47,343 bases of DNA, taken from contig JAQVSP010000005.1 in assembly GCA_028700425.1 (NCBI GenBank), positions 1-47,343 on the forward strand. The letters are read 5' to 3'. This document shows, piece after piece, positions 39,886 to 47,343 of the stretch (positions within the stretch are counted from its first letter, which is position 1; each line of letters starts with the position of its first letter). The notes beneath the pieces were generated by a model. That model had not been told where the DNA came from. It was given only the letters and a program-made list of their open reading frames with translations, and ran no database searches. The stretch comes from Sphaerochaetaceae bacterium. Its GTDB lineage: Bacteria; Spirochaetota; Spirochaetia; Sphaerochaetales; Sphaerochaetaceae. The translations under genes and the position numbers were made by a program.

Positions 39886-42307
39886 TTGCTCTTACCTTGT
39901 GAACCTTTCCGTCGGCCTGGCTAGGGATGAGGTTGCCAGGCAGCCTAGTGCCGTCGAGGTAGAGCTCGCTGACGCCGCTTTCGCGACCATTGTTGATGAC
40001 CTCTATCTCATAGACAGCTGACCTGAAAGTCCTGTGGACCGTGAAGCCCTTCCAGCTTGAGGGAATGCAGGGCTCTATGCGAAGCCCATCGAACTCCGGC
40101 TTGATGCCCAGTATGGCCTGGGTGGCTGAGACAAGGGTCCAGCTCGCCGTTCCGGTGAGCCAGGAGTTCTTTGCCTCTCCCTGACGCGGGGAGTGCTTGG
40201 AAGCTATCATCTGGGAATAGACATAGGGCTCTGTGCGATGAAGGTCGCTGATGTCCTGAAGGTATGCAGGGCAAATCTTCTTATAGGTCTCCCAGGCTCT
40301 TTCTCCATGACCCAGGGCAGTCTCTGCTATGGTTATCCATGGGTTGTTATGGCAGAAGATGCCTCCATTCTCCTTCACCGAGGGCGGGTATGAGGAAACC
40401 TCTCCAAGGTTGAGATGATATTCCTTGTAGGGAGGATCCAGAAGACTGATTCCATATGGAGTATCAAGCCTGCTCTTGACGCTTTCAAGAGCCTTCTGGG
40501 CATAGCCATTGTCCTTGCCTATGCCGGCCATGACGCAGAATCCTTGGCTCTCGATATAGATCTGGCCATCCTCATTCTCATGGCTTCCCACCTTCTCTGA
40601 GTAGGCGTCATAGGCCCTGAGGAACCACTCTCCATCCCAGCCGTCCCTAAGGATGGCAGCTTCCATATTCTTGTAGGCTGCCTGGGCCTTCTGTGCAAGC
40701 TCCTTCTCTCCCAAGCGCTTGCATATCTCAATGTAGCTTGGGGCAACATAGCAGAACATGCCTGCTATCATGAGGCTCTCAGCCTTGCGGGTGTCGTTGT
40801 TCTCGGTGGTCTGGAAGCTTTCATCCGGGGTGCTTGAGAAGCAGTTGAGATTCAGGCAGTCGTTCCAGTCAGCCCTTCCAATGAGGGGCAGTCCGTGTGG
40901 GCCAAGGTTGCTTGTCACATGCTCAAAGCTGCGAACCAGATGGGCAAACAGGCTCTTGGCCTTGGAGGGGTCGCAGTCAAATGGAGTCTGCTCGCTGAGT
41001 ATTGTCCAGTCTCCAGTCTCCTTGAGGTAGGCAACAGTGGCAAAGATGAGCCACAGAGGGTCGTCGTTGAAGCCCGATCCTATGTCGTTGTTTCCCTTCT
41101 TTGTAAGAGGCTGGTACTGATGGTAGGCAGATCCATCCTCGAACTGGGTGGCTGCTATGTCCAGTATCCTCTCTCGGGCAAGAGAGGGGATGATGTGCAC
41201 AAAGCCCATCAGGTCCTGGGCAGAATCCCTGAAGCCCATTCCTCTTCCTATGCCGGACTCAAAGAAGCTGGCGCTTCTGCTGAAGTTGTAGGTCACCATG
41301 CACTGGTACTGGTTCCAGATGTTGACCATGGTGTCAAGCCCGCTTTCTGGGGTCTTGGCGCTGAAGTGCGACAGCTTCTCGCTGAAGAAAGCATCCAGCC
41401 TTCCCAGCTCCCTGTCAAACTTCTCGTCTGTGTCCAGAGCCTCGAAGAGCCTGTAGGCAGGGGCCTTGTTGATGACCGATGGGGCTATGAACTTCTCCTC
41501 GTCCTTGTTCTGGCAGTAGCCAAGGATGAAGATGAGGGAGGCTTTCTCGCCGGGCTTGAGAACCAGGTCGACCTGATGGGCGGCTATTGGGTTCCAGCCG
41601 GAGGCAATCGATCCTGACAGCTTGCCTGACAAGGGGCCCTGGGCTTCTGCAAAGCCGTTGTAGGGGCCCAGAAAGGCATCACGGTCTGTGTCAAAGCCAT
41701 CGATAGGGCGGTTTACATAGTAGACGCTGTATCCGTTTCTTCTCTCTCGGTACTCTGTCTTGTGGTAAAGGGCCGAGCCTTCGACCTCGACCTCTCCTGT
41801 TGAGTAGCCTCTTTGGAAGTTGGTCATGTCCCCTAGCGCGTTGTAAAGGCACCACTCCACGAAGCTGAATACCTGGACCTTGCGAGTGGCTGAGGAGGTG
41901 TTGGTTATCACAAGCCTTGTGGCCTCGGCATCAAGGCCTCTTGGAACGAAGGCTGTCTGCTGGACCTCTATGCCGTCCCGCTTGGCAAGGAACTTGGCGT
42001 AGCCCATGCCAAACCGGCATTCCCACTTGTCAAAGGAGCCCTTGAGGGGGAGCCATGAGGGGTTGAATATGTCGCTTTCGGTCTTGATGTAGAAATAGCG
42101 TCCGCCTGTATCCTCTGGAACGTTGTTGTAGCGGCCCCTTGTCAGGCGCAGCAGCTTTGCATCCTTGTAGAAGCTGTAGCCGCCGCCATGATCGGAGTAG
42201 AGGCTGAAGAAATCCTCGGTTCCAAGGTAGTTTATCCAGGGCCATGGGGTGTCCGGCCTCTGAATCACGTATTCCCGCTTGTCATTGTCAAAAAAGCCAT
42301 ATCTCAC
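39875..42307 (-). CDS. Cellobiose phosphorylase (GH94)
   Basis: The protein has 810 residues. The start is GTG with GGAGAG upstream. It matches the Cellulomonas-type cellobiose phosphorylase throughout: RYGFFDNDKREYV, PWINYLGTEDFFSL, YHKTEYRERRNGYSVY, NIWNQYQCMVTYNFSRSAS, GRGMGFRDSAQDL and GFNDDPLWLI, with the general-acid Asp in IGRADWNDCLN and ENGGIFCHNNPW near the phosphate site. These residues separate it from chitobiose and cellodextrin phosphorylases. It splits cellobiose and phosphate into glucose 1-phosphate and glucose in the cytoplasm, saving one ATP. No cellobiose transporter is adjacent; the MATE gene lies upstream on the same strand. Confidence 0.94.
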   Translation of the reverse strand: MRYGFFDNDKREYVIQRPDTPWPWINYLGTEDFFSLYSDHGGGYSFYKDAKLLRLTRGRYNNVPEDTGGRYFYIKTESDIFNPSWLPLKGSFDKWECRFGMGYAKFLAKRDGIEVQQTAFVPRGLDAEATRLVITNTSSATRKVQVFSFVEWCLYNALGDMTNFQRGYSTGEVEVEGSALYHKTEYRERRNGYSVYYVNRPIDGFDTDRDAFLGPYNGFAEAQGPLSGKLSGSIASGWNPIAAHQVDLVLKPGEKASLIFILGYCQNKDEEKFIAPSVINKAPAYRLFEALDTDEKFDRELGRLDAFFSEKLSHFSAKTPESGLDTMVNIWNQYQCMVTYNFSRSASFFESGIGRGMGFRDSAQDLMGFVHIIPSLARERILDIAATQFEDGSAYHQYQPLTKKGNNDIGSGFNDDPLWLIFATVAYLKETGDWTILSEQTPFDCDPSKAKSLFAHLVRSFEHVTSNLGPHGLPLIGRADWNDCLNLNCFSSTPDESFQTTENNDTRKAESLMIAGMFCYVAPSYIEICKRLGEKELAQKAQAAYKNMEAAILRDGWDGEWFLRAYDAYSEKVGSHENEDGQIYIESQGFCVMAGIGKDNGYAQKALESVKSRLDTPYGISLLDPPYKEYHLNLGEVSSYPPSVKENGGIFCHNNPWITIAETALGHGERAWETYKKICPAYLQDISDLHRTEPYVYSQMIASKHSPRQGEAKNSWLTGTASWTLVSATQAILGIKPEFDGLRIEPCIPSSWKGFTVHRTFRSAVYEIEVINNGRESGVSELYLDGTRLPGNLIPSQADGKVHKVRAIMA

Positions 42308-42328
42308 TTTTTACGCTCTCCTATCATA

Positions 42329-43729
42329 TTATTGAACTTCGCTTGCGCTCTTCTTGTCCTGGATGAATGACCTGTGCTTGATCCACTTGCCCTGCCTGTA
42401 GAATAAGTACCTGCTTATTGTCTCTGCGCTGTCTCCAAGAAGGAAGGCTAGCCAGATCATGTTCAAGGGGGCTTTCAGGGCAAAGGCAAGAAGGATGAAT
42501 GGAAGCTGAACGGCATACTGGGCTATCACTGCGCTTAAAAGCACCGGGCGCAGCAGTCCGCTGCCGGAGAAGGCTGAGTACAGGCCGCAGGAAAGCGACG
42601 AGGCCATAAGGCAGAAGCCAAGAACCCGAATCAGGGTCATTGACTGGGAGTCCGGTGTGGTGCTGACAAAGACCTTCAGAATGAGATCAGGGAACACCAG
42701 CAGGAAGACTGCAAACACAGAGCACAGCAGAAAGCTGTAGATGGTGGTGCGCTTGACGGCCTTCACAGCCCTGTCCTCAAGGTCGGCACCTAGGCAATGG
42801 CCGATTATGATACCAGATCCTGTTCCCAGCCCAACCTGGGGCATGAGGCTGAAGTTGTAGATTCTCAGCCCAACGCCCAAGGTGGCTATGGCTCCTGTGC
42901 CATAGATGCCGATTATCTTGGTGATCGTGACTCCGAATATGTTTCTGAGAAGCATATTGAGCCCGCTAGGCGCGCCAATCATGAAGAGCTGCCTGTCAAT
43001 TCTCCAGTCAAGGCGGAAAAGCATCCTTGGCCTTATCCTGATAGGGGCCTTGCCTGCAAGAAGAAGGATGAAGCCTACAATAAAGCTCAGTGCAATGGAG
43101 CCAACGGTTGCAATGGCGGCTCCATACATGCCCAGCCCCATGCCCTTGATGGCAGTGCCTGGAATGACGTCGAACATCAGAAGAGGGTCTCCGATGATGT
43201 TGGCCACGGCGCTGATCAGCAAAAGCCTCATAGGGGTCTTGGCATCTCCAGTGCATCTGAAGATGGTGTTGACGCTGTAGGAGGAAAAGAAAATCGGTAT
43301 GAACAAGGCCCTAACTATTCCATACTCATAGCAGAGCCTCTGGACCTCAGGATCTGGGGTGAAGAAGGCAATAAGCGGCTTAAGGAATATGACAAGCAGG
43401 ACTGTGGCGATTGAGGCCATTATGAACTTGAACAGAAGCGTCTGTTCAGCGGCAAGCTGGGTGCTTTTAAGGTCGCCGGCTCCATGGTACTGGCTTATCA
43501 GTGCCACAGAGGAGTTTCCAATGATCTCGTTGAATATCTCCACAACCCAGAATATGGTTGAAAAAAGCGTTACTGCAGCGACAGCCGACTGGCTGATGCG
43601 GCCTATCCAGAGCATGTCCACGATATCGTAGAGAGCCTGGAACATGAAGCCCATCATGGTAGGAAGGGAAAGACGGAAGATCTGTCTGTCCAGTGGGCTT
43701 GTGAGTATCTGGTCCTGTGATGAATCCAT
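42329..43729 (-). CDS. MATE-family multidrug/cation antiporter
   Basis: The protein has 466 residues and twelve predicted membrane segments in two halves. LPTMMGFMFQALYDIVDMLWIGR is the typical first helix and loop; MGLGMYGAAIATVGS and the mid-protein APSGLNMLLRNIFG mark the second half. DinF/NorM-type efflux driven by Na+ or H+ is likely; the cargo is unknown. The start was set at MDSSQDQ: the longer frame opens with TTG and lacks a ribosome-binding site, whereas this ATG follows a promoter by six bases. The stop is 21 bases from the phosphorylase gene's GTG, so the two are probably co-transcribed. Confidence 0.92.
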   Translation of the reverse strand: MDSSQDQILTSPLDRQIFRLSLPTMMGFMFQALYDIVDMLWIGRISQSAVAAVTLFSTIFWVVEIFNEIIGNSSVALISQYHGAGDLKSTQLAAEQTLLFKFIMASIATVLLVIFLKPLIAFFTPDPEVQRLCYEYGIVRALFIPIFFSSYSVNTIFRCTGDAKTPMRLLLISAVANIIGDPLLMFDVIPGTAIKGMGLGMYGAAIATVGSIALSFIVGFILLLAGKAPIRIRPRMLFRLDWRIDRQLFMIGAPSGLNMLLRNIFGVTITKIIGIYGTGAIATLGVGLRIYNFSLMPQVGLGTGSGIIIGHCLGADLEDRAVKAVKRTTIYSFLLCSVFAVFLLVFPDLILKVFVSTTPDSQSMTLIRVLGFCLMASSLSCGLYSAFSGSGLLRPVLLSAVIAQYAVQLPFILLAFALKAPLNMIWLAFLLGDSAETISRYLFYRQGKWIKHRSFIQDKKSASEVQ

Positions 43730-43735
43730 AGGCAG

Positions 43736-43765
43736 ATGGTAACACAACGGTAGTCAAAAAAACAA
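43736..43765 (-). promoter_or_regulatory. Promoter of the MATE-phosphorylase unit, predicted leaderless
   Basis: On the minus strand TTGTTT, an 18-base spacer and TACCAT are followed by six bases and ATG. It overlaps the region needed for the divergent lipoprotein promoter. Confidence 0.45.
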
Positions 43766-43779
43766 GCTGATGATATATT
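43751..43779 (+). promoter_or_regulatory. Possible promoter of the 43790 lipoprotein gene
   Basis: TAGTCA, 17 bases and TATATT (43774-43779) precede the ATG by ten bases, predicting a leader of about four bases. The -35 element is poor. Confidence 0.35.
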
Positions 43780-43789
43780 CTATAAACAT

Positions 43790-44470
43790 ATGCGCAAGGC
43801 TATTTTGATCATTTTTTCAGCTCTTCTTCTTCTCACCAGCTGCGCCACCTCGCGCTTCACTGATGAAGAGGCAAGAACTGTCCTGGTCCAGACATTCTCA
43901 AGCGTGGTTGAGTCAACCTACGCCAACATCAAGGACGACAGCCTTCCCAGCCAGGTCCTGCTTCCCATCAGCCTGGAGAGCCTTGTGGAAACCAGGTCCT
44001 CGATTCCAGGGCTCTCCAGCAGGCTTGCTGACTATGAAGCCTATGCCTCATCCATCATACCAATCGCATTTTCCGATCTTTCTGCGAAGATCCTGAGCCT
44101 TGCCGATGGCCTGGACCTATCCAGCCCTAGAGCCCTTGTGCTCTCATCCTCCTCATCGATGACGGAGCTGTTCAAGAAGACCTATTATGAGGACCTTCTC
44201 GAATGGGCAGGCGAGAACCTCAGGAGCCTTGGCCTTGAGAGCGCCTTCACTCCAGCTCTTGAGATCTACAACAACTACATAACGCTGAAGGCGGCAGCCT
44301 ACTCAAGCTCTGCAGCGAAGATCGAGGTCGACATATGCCGAGACCTTGCCGATTCGTTTCTCCAGCTGTGTTTCTCTGAGCTGGCCAGCGAGGAGACCTT
44401 TGTCCGCACCACGCCGGCTGTGACCAACGATGCAGTGATGAGGAAGGTTTTCTCGCTCAAGCTAAGTTGA
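43790..44470 (+). CDS. Lipoprotein, possibly DUF4197-like
   Basis: The protein has 226 residues. Lipoprotein signal peptide: MRK, hydrophobic ILIIFSALLLLTSC, with Cys18 as the lipid site, and a Ser at +3. The mature protein is helical. SLESLVETRSSIPGLSSRLADYE, then IPIAFSDLSAKIL and LFKKTYYEDLLEW, recall the order of motifs in DUF4197 proteins, whose role is unknown. There is no ribosome-binding site before the ATG, and the candidate promoter would give a near-leaderless transcript. It is divergent from the MATE gene with only 60 bases between starts. Confidence 0.68.
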   Translation: MRKAILIIFSALLLLTSCATSRFTDEEARTVLVQTFSSVVESTYANIKDDSLPSQVLLPISLESLVETRSSIPGLSSRLADYEAYASSIIPIAFSDLSAKILSLADGLDLSSPRALVLSSSSSMTELFKKTYYEDLLEWAGENLRSLGLESAFTPALEIYNNYITLKAAAYSSSAAKIEVDICRDLADSFLQLCFSELASEETFVRTTPAVTNDAVMRKVFSLKLS

Positions 44471-44495
44471 GATTGTCGCTGATTTGATTTATCAT
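44467..44495 (+). promoter_or_regulatory. Promoter giving a predicted leaderless rarA mRNA
   Basis: TTGAGA, a 17-base spacer and TATCAT are followed by six bases and ATG at 44502. The -35 box overlaps the stop codon of the preceding lipoprotein gene. Confidence 0.62.
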
Positions 44496-44501
44496 GCTGC
44501 T

Positions 44502-46604
44502 ATGGAAGAAGACTTATTCGATCTAAGCGTCAAGCAAAGCCTTGAAAGCCAGCCTCTGGCTTATAGAATGAGGCCTAGGACCCTGGATGAATACATCGGC
44601 CAGGAGCACATCGTCGGGCCTGGCAGGCTTCTCAGGAGGGCCATCCAGGCCGACCAATTGAGCTCGGTCATCTTCTATGGCCCGCCGGGAACGGGCAAGA
44701 CCACCTTGGCCAGGGTCATAGCAAACACCACCAAGAGCCATTTTTCCACCATCAACGCAGTTCTTGCCGGGGTCAAGGAGATCCGCTACGAGATCGACAG
44801 CGCCCAGGACAGGCTCAAGCACTTTGGCAAGAGGACCATACTCTTTGTCGACGAGGTGCATCGCTGGAACAAGAGCCAGCAGGATGCCCTTCTGCCCTGG
44901 GTTGAGAACGGCACCTTCATACTCATCGGAGCCACTACAGAGAACCCTTATTTCGAGGTCAATGCAGCCCTAGTGTCCAGATCCCGCATCTTCCAGCTCA
45001 AGAGCCTGACCAGCGAGGACCTGACAAGGGTCGCCATGCAGGCTCTCAAGGACCCGGAAAGAGGCTATGGCAAGCTTGAGGTAAGCTTTGAGGAAGGAGC
45101 TCTGGAGCACCTTGTCGATGTGGCAAACGGGGATGCCAGGTCTCTTCTCAACGCCTTGGAGCTTGCTGTGGAGACAGGGGAGCGCAAGGCCAACAAGGTA
45201 TTCATCTCCAAGACTGCAGCCGAGGAAAGCATACAGCGCAAGGTCGTTCTCTATGACAAGGAAGGCGACTACCACTTTGATGTGATCAGCGCCTTCATAA
45301 AGTCCATCAGGGGAAGCGACCCAGATGCCGCCCTCTACTGGCTATGCAAGATGGTAGTAGCAGGGGAGGACCCGAAGTTCATCTTCAGGCGCATGATGAT
45401 AAGCGCCTGCGAGGATATCGGCATGGCCGATCCCAATGCCATAGTGGTCGTCAACGCCGATGCCCAGGCCTTTGCCCAGATAGGCCTTCCGGAAGGCCGC
45501 TTCCACCTCACCCATGCAGCCCTCTACCTCTCCACAGCACCCAAGAGCAACAGCGCCCTGTGCTTCTTCGACATAATAGACAACATCCAGAAGGAAAGCA
45601 CAGAAGTGCCCAACCATCTCAGGGATGCAAGCAGGGACCAGAAGGGCTTTGGCCACGGGGAGGGCTATCTCTATCCTCATGCCTACCGCGACCATTGGGT
45701 TGCCCAGCAGTATCTGCCTGACACTCTTCAGGGCCGTGTGTTCTATAAGCCTGGCAGGATAGGCTATGAGGCAGGCATCGCTGATGCTGTTGAAAGAAGA
45801 AGAGAGGTTCAGCTGGAAGCCGGCTATGGATCGGCCACAGCAGAGAACCTGACCTTCAGTCCTGGAGACAGGGAGCGAAGCGCCTGGGTGACAAGAGCCC
45901 AGGGCCAGGCCAGCCAGATGCTTGAGGACATGAGAAAGAGCCTTTACGACTCGGTCAAGATAATCCGAAGCGACAGGGTCCTTGTCTACAACCCAGGCAA
46001 CGGATACCTGTTCTGGGAAGCCTATAGAAGGACTCCTGAAGGCTATGCCTGCGCTGTAGTGCAGAGCAAGCAGCAATACGACTACATCCTCAAGTACTGC
46101 GAGAGTCTTGAGGATGTGCAGAAGTTCGGCCTCTACATGAGCCTTGAGGAGATTCCCAAGGACCTTGAGTTTGAGGTCACCATCTCAAGCAGCCCTTGCT
46201 CTAGCCCACTGGAGGATCATGCCATCCTGGACAGCCTAACTTGCTCAAGAAGCTTTGCCATCGCCCAGGTTATCCCCAATCTGTCCTCTAGGCTTTCGGA
46301 CTTCATCGAGGATTCCTCTCTCAAGGCTCTTCTGCTTGAGGCCGAATCATCAATCTACCAGGCCCCAAGGCTGAATTGGACCGTTGATGACCTAATAGGC
46401 TTTATAAAGCCTAGGACCGAGCACCGAATCCAGGAGTATGTTACAATGCGCCAGGCCACTAAAGCTGACCTTGCACGGTGGCTGGAGAAGTCCTATCTGC
46501 CAGCATGTCCCGCCTTGGAGCAGAGAAGGGAAGACCTTGTCAGAGCCCTAGTCGGACCTGCTCTGAAGTGGAAGACCAAGGTGGCTTTCATATGGTCAGT
46601 CTGA
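44502..46604 (+). CDS. rarA: RarA/MgsA replication-associated AAA+ ATPase with a long extra C-terminal domain
   Basis: The protein has 700 residues. The AAA+ core (to about residue 430) has [19 protein letters not shown], Walker [10 protein letters not shown] near 60, Walker [21 protein letters not shown] near 112, the sensor region [13 protein letters not shown] and the tetramerisation part with [10 protein letters not shown] and EVPNHLRD. Bacterial RarA acts at stalled replication forks. The remaining 270 residues match nothing I can name but are seen in long RarA forms annotated as RarA/unknown-domain fusions. The ATG at 44502 is chosen over an in-frame one at 44484 because of the promoter position and because neither has a ribosome-binding site. 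Confidence 0.92.
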   Translation: MEEDLFDLSVKQSLESQPLAYRMRPRTLDEYIGQEHIVGPGRLLRRAIQADQLSSVIFYGPPGTGKTTLARVIANTTKSHFSTINAVLAGVKEIRYEIDSAQDRLKHFGKRTILFVDEVHRWNKSQQDALLPWVENGTFILIGATTENPYFEVNAALVSRSRIFQLKSLTSEDLTRVAMQALKDPERGYGKLEVSFEEGALEHLVDVANGDARSLLNALELAVETGERKANKVFISKTAAEESIQRKVVLYDKEGDYHFDVISAFIKSIRGSDPDAALYWLCKMVVAGEDPKFIFRRMMISACEDIGMADPNAIVVVNADAQAFAQIGLPEGRFHLTHAALYLSTAPKSNSALCFFDIIDNIQKESTEVPNHLRDASRDQKGFGHGEGYLYPHAYRDHWVAQQYLPDTLQGRVFYKPGRIGYEAGIADAVERRREVQLEAGYGSATAENLTFSPGDRERSAWVTRAQGQASQMLEDMRKSLYDSVKIIRSDRVLVYNPGNGYLFWEAYRRTPEGYACAVVQSKQQYDYILKYCESLEDVQKFGLYMSLEEIPKDLEFEVTISSSPCSSPLEDHAILDSLTCSRSFAIAQVIPNLSSRLSDFIEDSSLKALLLEAESSIYQAPRLNWTVDDLIGFIKPRTEHRIQEYVTMRQATKADLARWLEKSYLPACPALEQRREDLVRALVGPALKWKTKVAFIWSV

Positions 46605-46607
46605 TGC

Positions 46608-46638
46608 TTGCCAGGCTTTCCAGGCTTAGCAATTTTTC
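46608..46638 (+). terminator. rarA terminator
   Basis: An imperfect stem TTGCCAGGC ... GGCTTAGCAA is followed by TTTTTC directly after the stop codon. Confidence 0.55.
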
Positions 46639-46658
46639 AAGTATTTCGTCCAAACCTG

Positions 46659-46687
46659 TTGACAATTTTCTTATGTTGGGGCATATT
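46659..46687 (+). promoter_or_regulatory. tRNA array promoter
   Basis: A consensus TTGACA, 17 bases and CATATT lie about 44 bases before the tRNA-His gene. Confidence 0.6.
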
Positions 46688-46730
46688 ACAACACGTTGAA
46701 ACGCACTGGAATATCTAGGGCTTCACACAT

Positions 46731-46803
46731 GGTGGGAATAGCTCAATGGTAGAGTCCCAGATTGTGGATCTGGTTGTTGCGGGTTCGAGCCCCGTTTCCT
46801 ACC
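46731..46803 (+). tRNA. tRNA-His(GTG)
   Basis: A cloverleaf with anticodon GTG at 46764-46766 in stem CAGAT/ATCTG. The extra 5' G at position -1 faces C73, the identity element for histidyl-tRNA synthetase. The 3' CCA is not encoded. Confidence 0.95.
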
Positions 46804-46814
46804 CTTCGGGATTC

Positions 46815-46888
46815 GCGCTCGTAGCTCAGTTGGATAGAGCAACGGCCTTCGAAGCCGTGTGTCGAAGGTTCGACTCCTTCCGGGCGCA
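46815..46888 (+). tRNA. tRNA-Arg(TCG)
   Basis: Acceptor arms GCGCTCG and CGGGCGC, anticodon loop CTTCGAA with anticodon TCG (46849-46851), and a standard TTCGA T-loop. No CCA is encoded. Confidence 0.92.
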
Positions 46889-46912
46889 GTGCGATGAGAC
46901 AGGTTTTTTTCC

Positions 46913-46985
46913 GGGCCGCTAGCTCAGCTGGTAGAGCAGCAGACTCTTAATCTGCGGGTCAAAGGTTCGATCCCTTTGCGGCTCA
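46913..46985 (+). tRNA. tRNA-Lys(CTT)
   Basis: Acceptor arms GGGCCGC and GCGGCTC (one G-U pair), anticodon loop CTCTTAA with CTT at 46946-46948. No CCA is encoded. A short T run precedes it, but it lies within the array. Confidence 0.94.
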
Positions 46986-47016
46986 TATGAAGGTTGTAAA
47001 CGGGCTTTCATGCACT

Positions 47017-47098
47017 GCGAGAGTGGTGTAATTGGTAGCCACGCTAGACTTAGGATCTAGTGCCTTGCGGCGTAGGGGTTCGAGTCCCCTTTCTCGCA
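47017..47098 (+). tRNA. tRNA-Leu(TAG)
   Basis: A class II tRNA with a long variable arm, acceptor arms GCGAGAG and TTCTCGC, and anticodon loop CTTAGGA with TAG at 47051-47053. No CCA is encoded. Confidence 0.94.
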
Positions 47099-47112
47099 AA
47101 ACAATCTCTACT

Positions 47113-47184
47113 GCGGGAATAGCTCAGTGGTAGAGCTCCACCTTGCCAAGGTGGATGTCGCGGGTCCGAGTCCCGTTTCCCGCT
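47113..47184 (+). tRNA. tRNA-Gly(GCC) with an unusual T-loop
   Basis: Acceptor arms GCGGGAA and TTCCCGC, anticodon loop TTGCCAA with GCC at 47145-47147. The T-loop reads TCCGAGT, so position 55 is C (47166) rather than the near-universal U that becomes pseudouridine. Stems are otherwise intact. No CCA is encoded. Confidence 0.92.
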
Positions 47185-47186
47185 CT

Positions 47187-47227
47187 AAAGCAAGTGCTTC
47201 TTTGATAAGAGGTTACTTGCTTTTTTT
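47187..47227 (+). terminator. Terminator of the tRNA array
   Basis: AAAGCAAGT ... ACTTGCTTT with an inner CTTCTT/AAGAGG stem is followed by seven T. The last 116 bases of the window after it show no gene. Confidence 0.88.
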
Positions 47228-47343
47228 ATGGCTCTTGCACGAAAATGGTGGAATGGGCCTGAAGAGCAATATCCGCAAACATAGTGAATTCTCCAAAAGT
47301 GTAGCTTAAACAGAAGGGACGCATCCTGCCATGCTGAATTCAC

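Noticed and set aside
47228-47343. Small open frame after the tRNA array
   Set aside because: It runs in part through the tRNA-Gly gene and terminator and has no start signals.

Overview
The window looks like chromosome from a strictly anaerobic, probably gut-associated bacterium. A spirochaete (Sphaerochaeta/Treponema-like) is my best guess. The clues are an Hc1-like mini-histone, a secreted protein with the GETGPAGG motif seen in spirochaete DUF1566 proteins, several lipoproteins, tRNA genes without encoded CCA, TTG/GTG starts and roughly balanced base composition. No rRNA or single-copy phylogenetic marker settles this, so the taxonomy is an inference.

Layout. 1-1000: end of a GH20 hexosaminidase and a convergent mini-histone. 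1127-5626 (minus): U32 peptidase-family protein, Lon and a YhhQ-type queuosine-precursor transporter. 5801-9580 (minus): Old-Yellow-Enzyme oxidoreductase plus the two subunits of aconitase X. 9750-9959: rpsU. 10121-28807 (plus) is the centre of interest: carbamate kinase, a secreted DUF1566/solute-binding fusion, ygfK-ssnA-ygeY, a six-gene operon with two xanthine-dehydrogenase-type enzymes and a purine deaminase, and ygeW. 28881-32816: tatD-like, tcdA, a lipoprotein and umuDC. 32877-35522: topB with a repeated tail. 35676-39885: ferredoxin, a membrane protein, xseAB, and a CBS/anti-sigma-kinase, DRTGG and PHP set. 39875-43729 (minus): cellobiose phosphorylase and a MATE transporter. 43790-46604: lipoprotein and a long RarA. 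46731-47184: tRNA array His-Arg-Lys-Leu-Gly. No gene-free stretch exceeds 300 bases.

The purine block resembles the E. coli yge/ygf genes, a set implicated in anaerobic purine and uric-acid breakdown. The likely logic is deamination of the purine, molybdenum hydroxylase chemistry (XdhABC, and YgfM-XdhD with YgfK), ring opening and hydrolysis (SsnA, YgeY), then carbamoyl transfer (YgeW) and ATP formation by carbamate kinase. YgeX and HyuA homologues are not in the window.

The main new signals are these. (1) A tandem GTTGC-N5-GTTGC element, ten-base period, lies upstream of the carbamate kinase, ygfK and ygeW genes only, which suggests a shared regulator. (2) YgfK carries a roughly 45-residue Asp/Glu/His/Cys-rich insert that looks metal-binding. 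(3) At least five, probably six, genes without a usable ribosome-binding site have a promoter exactly six bases before the ATG, which predicts leaderless mRNAs. (4) There is a DUF1566/solute-binding fusion and a topoisomerase III tail of seven 13-residue repeats.
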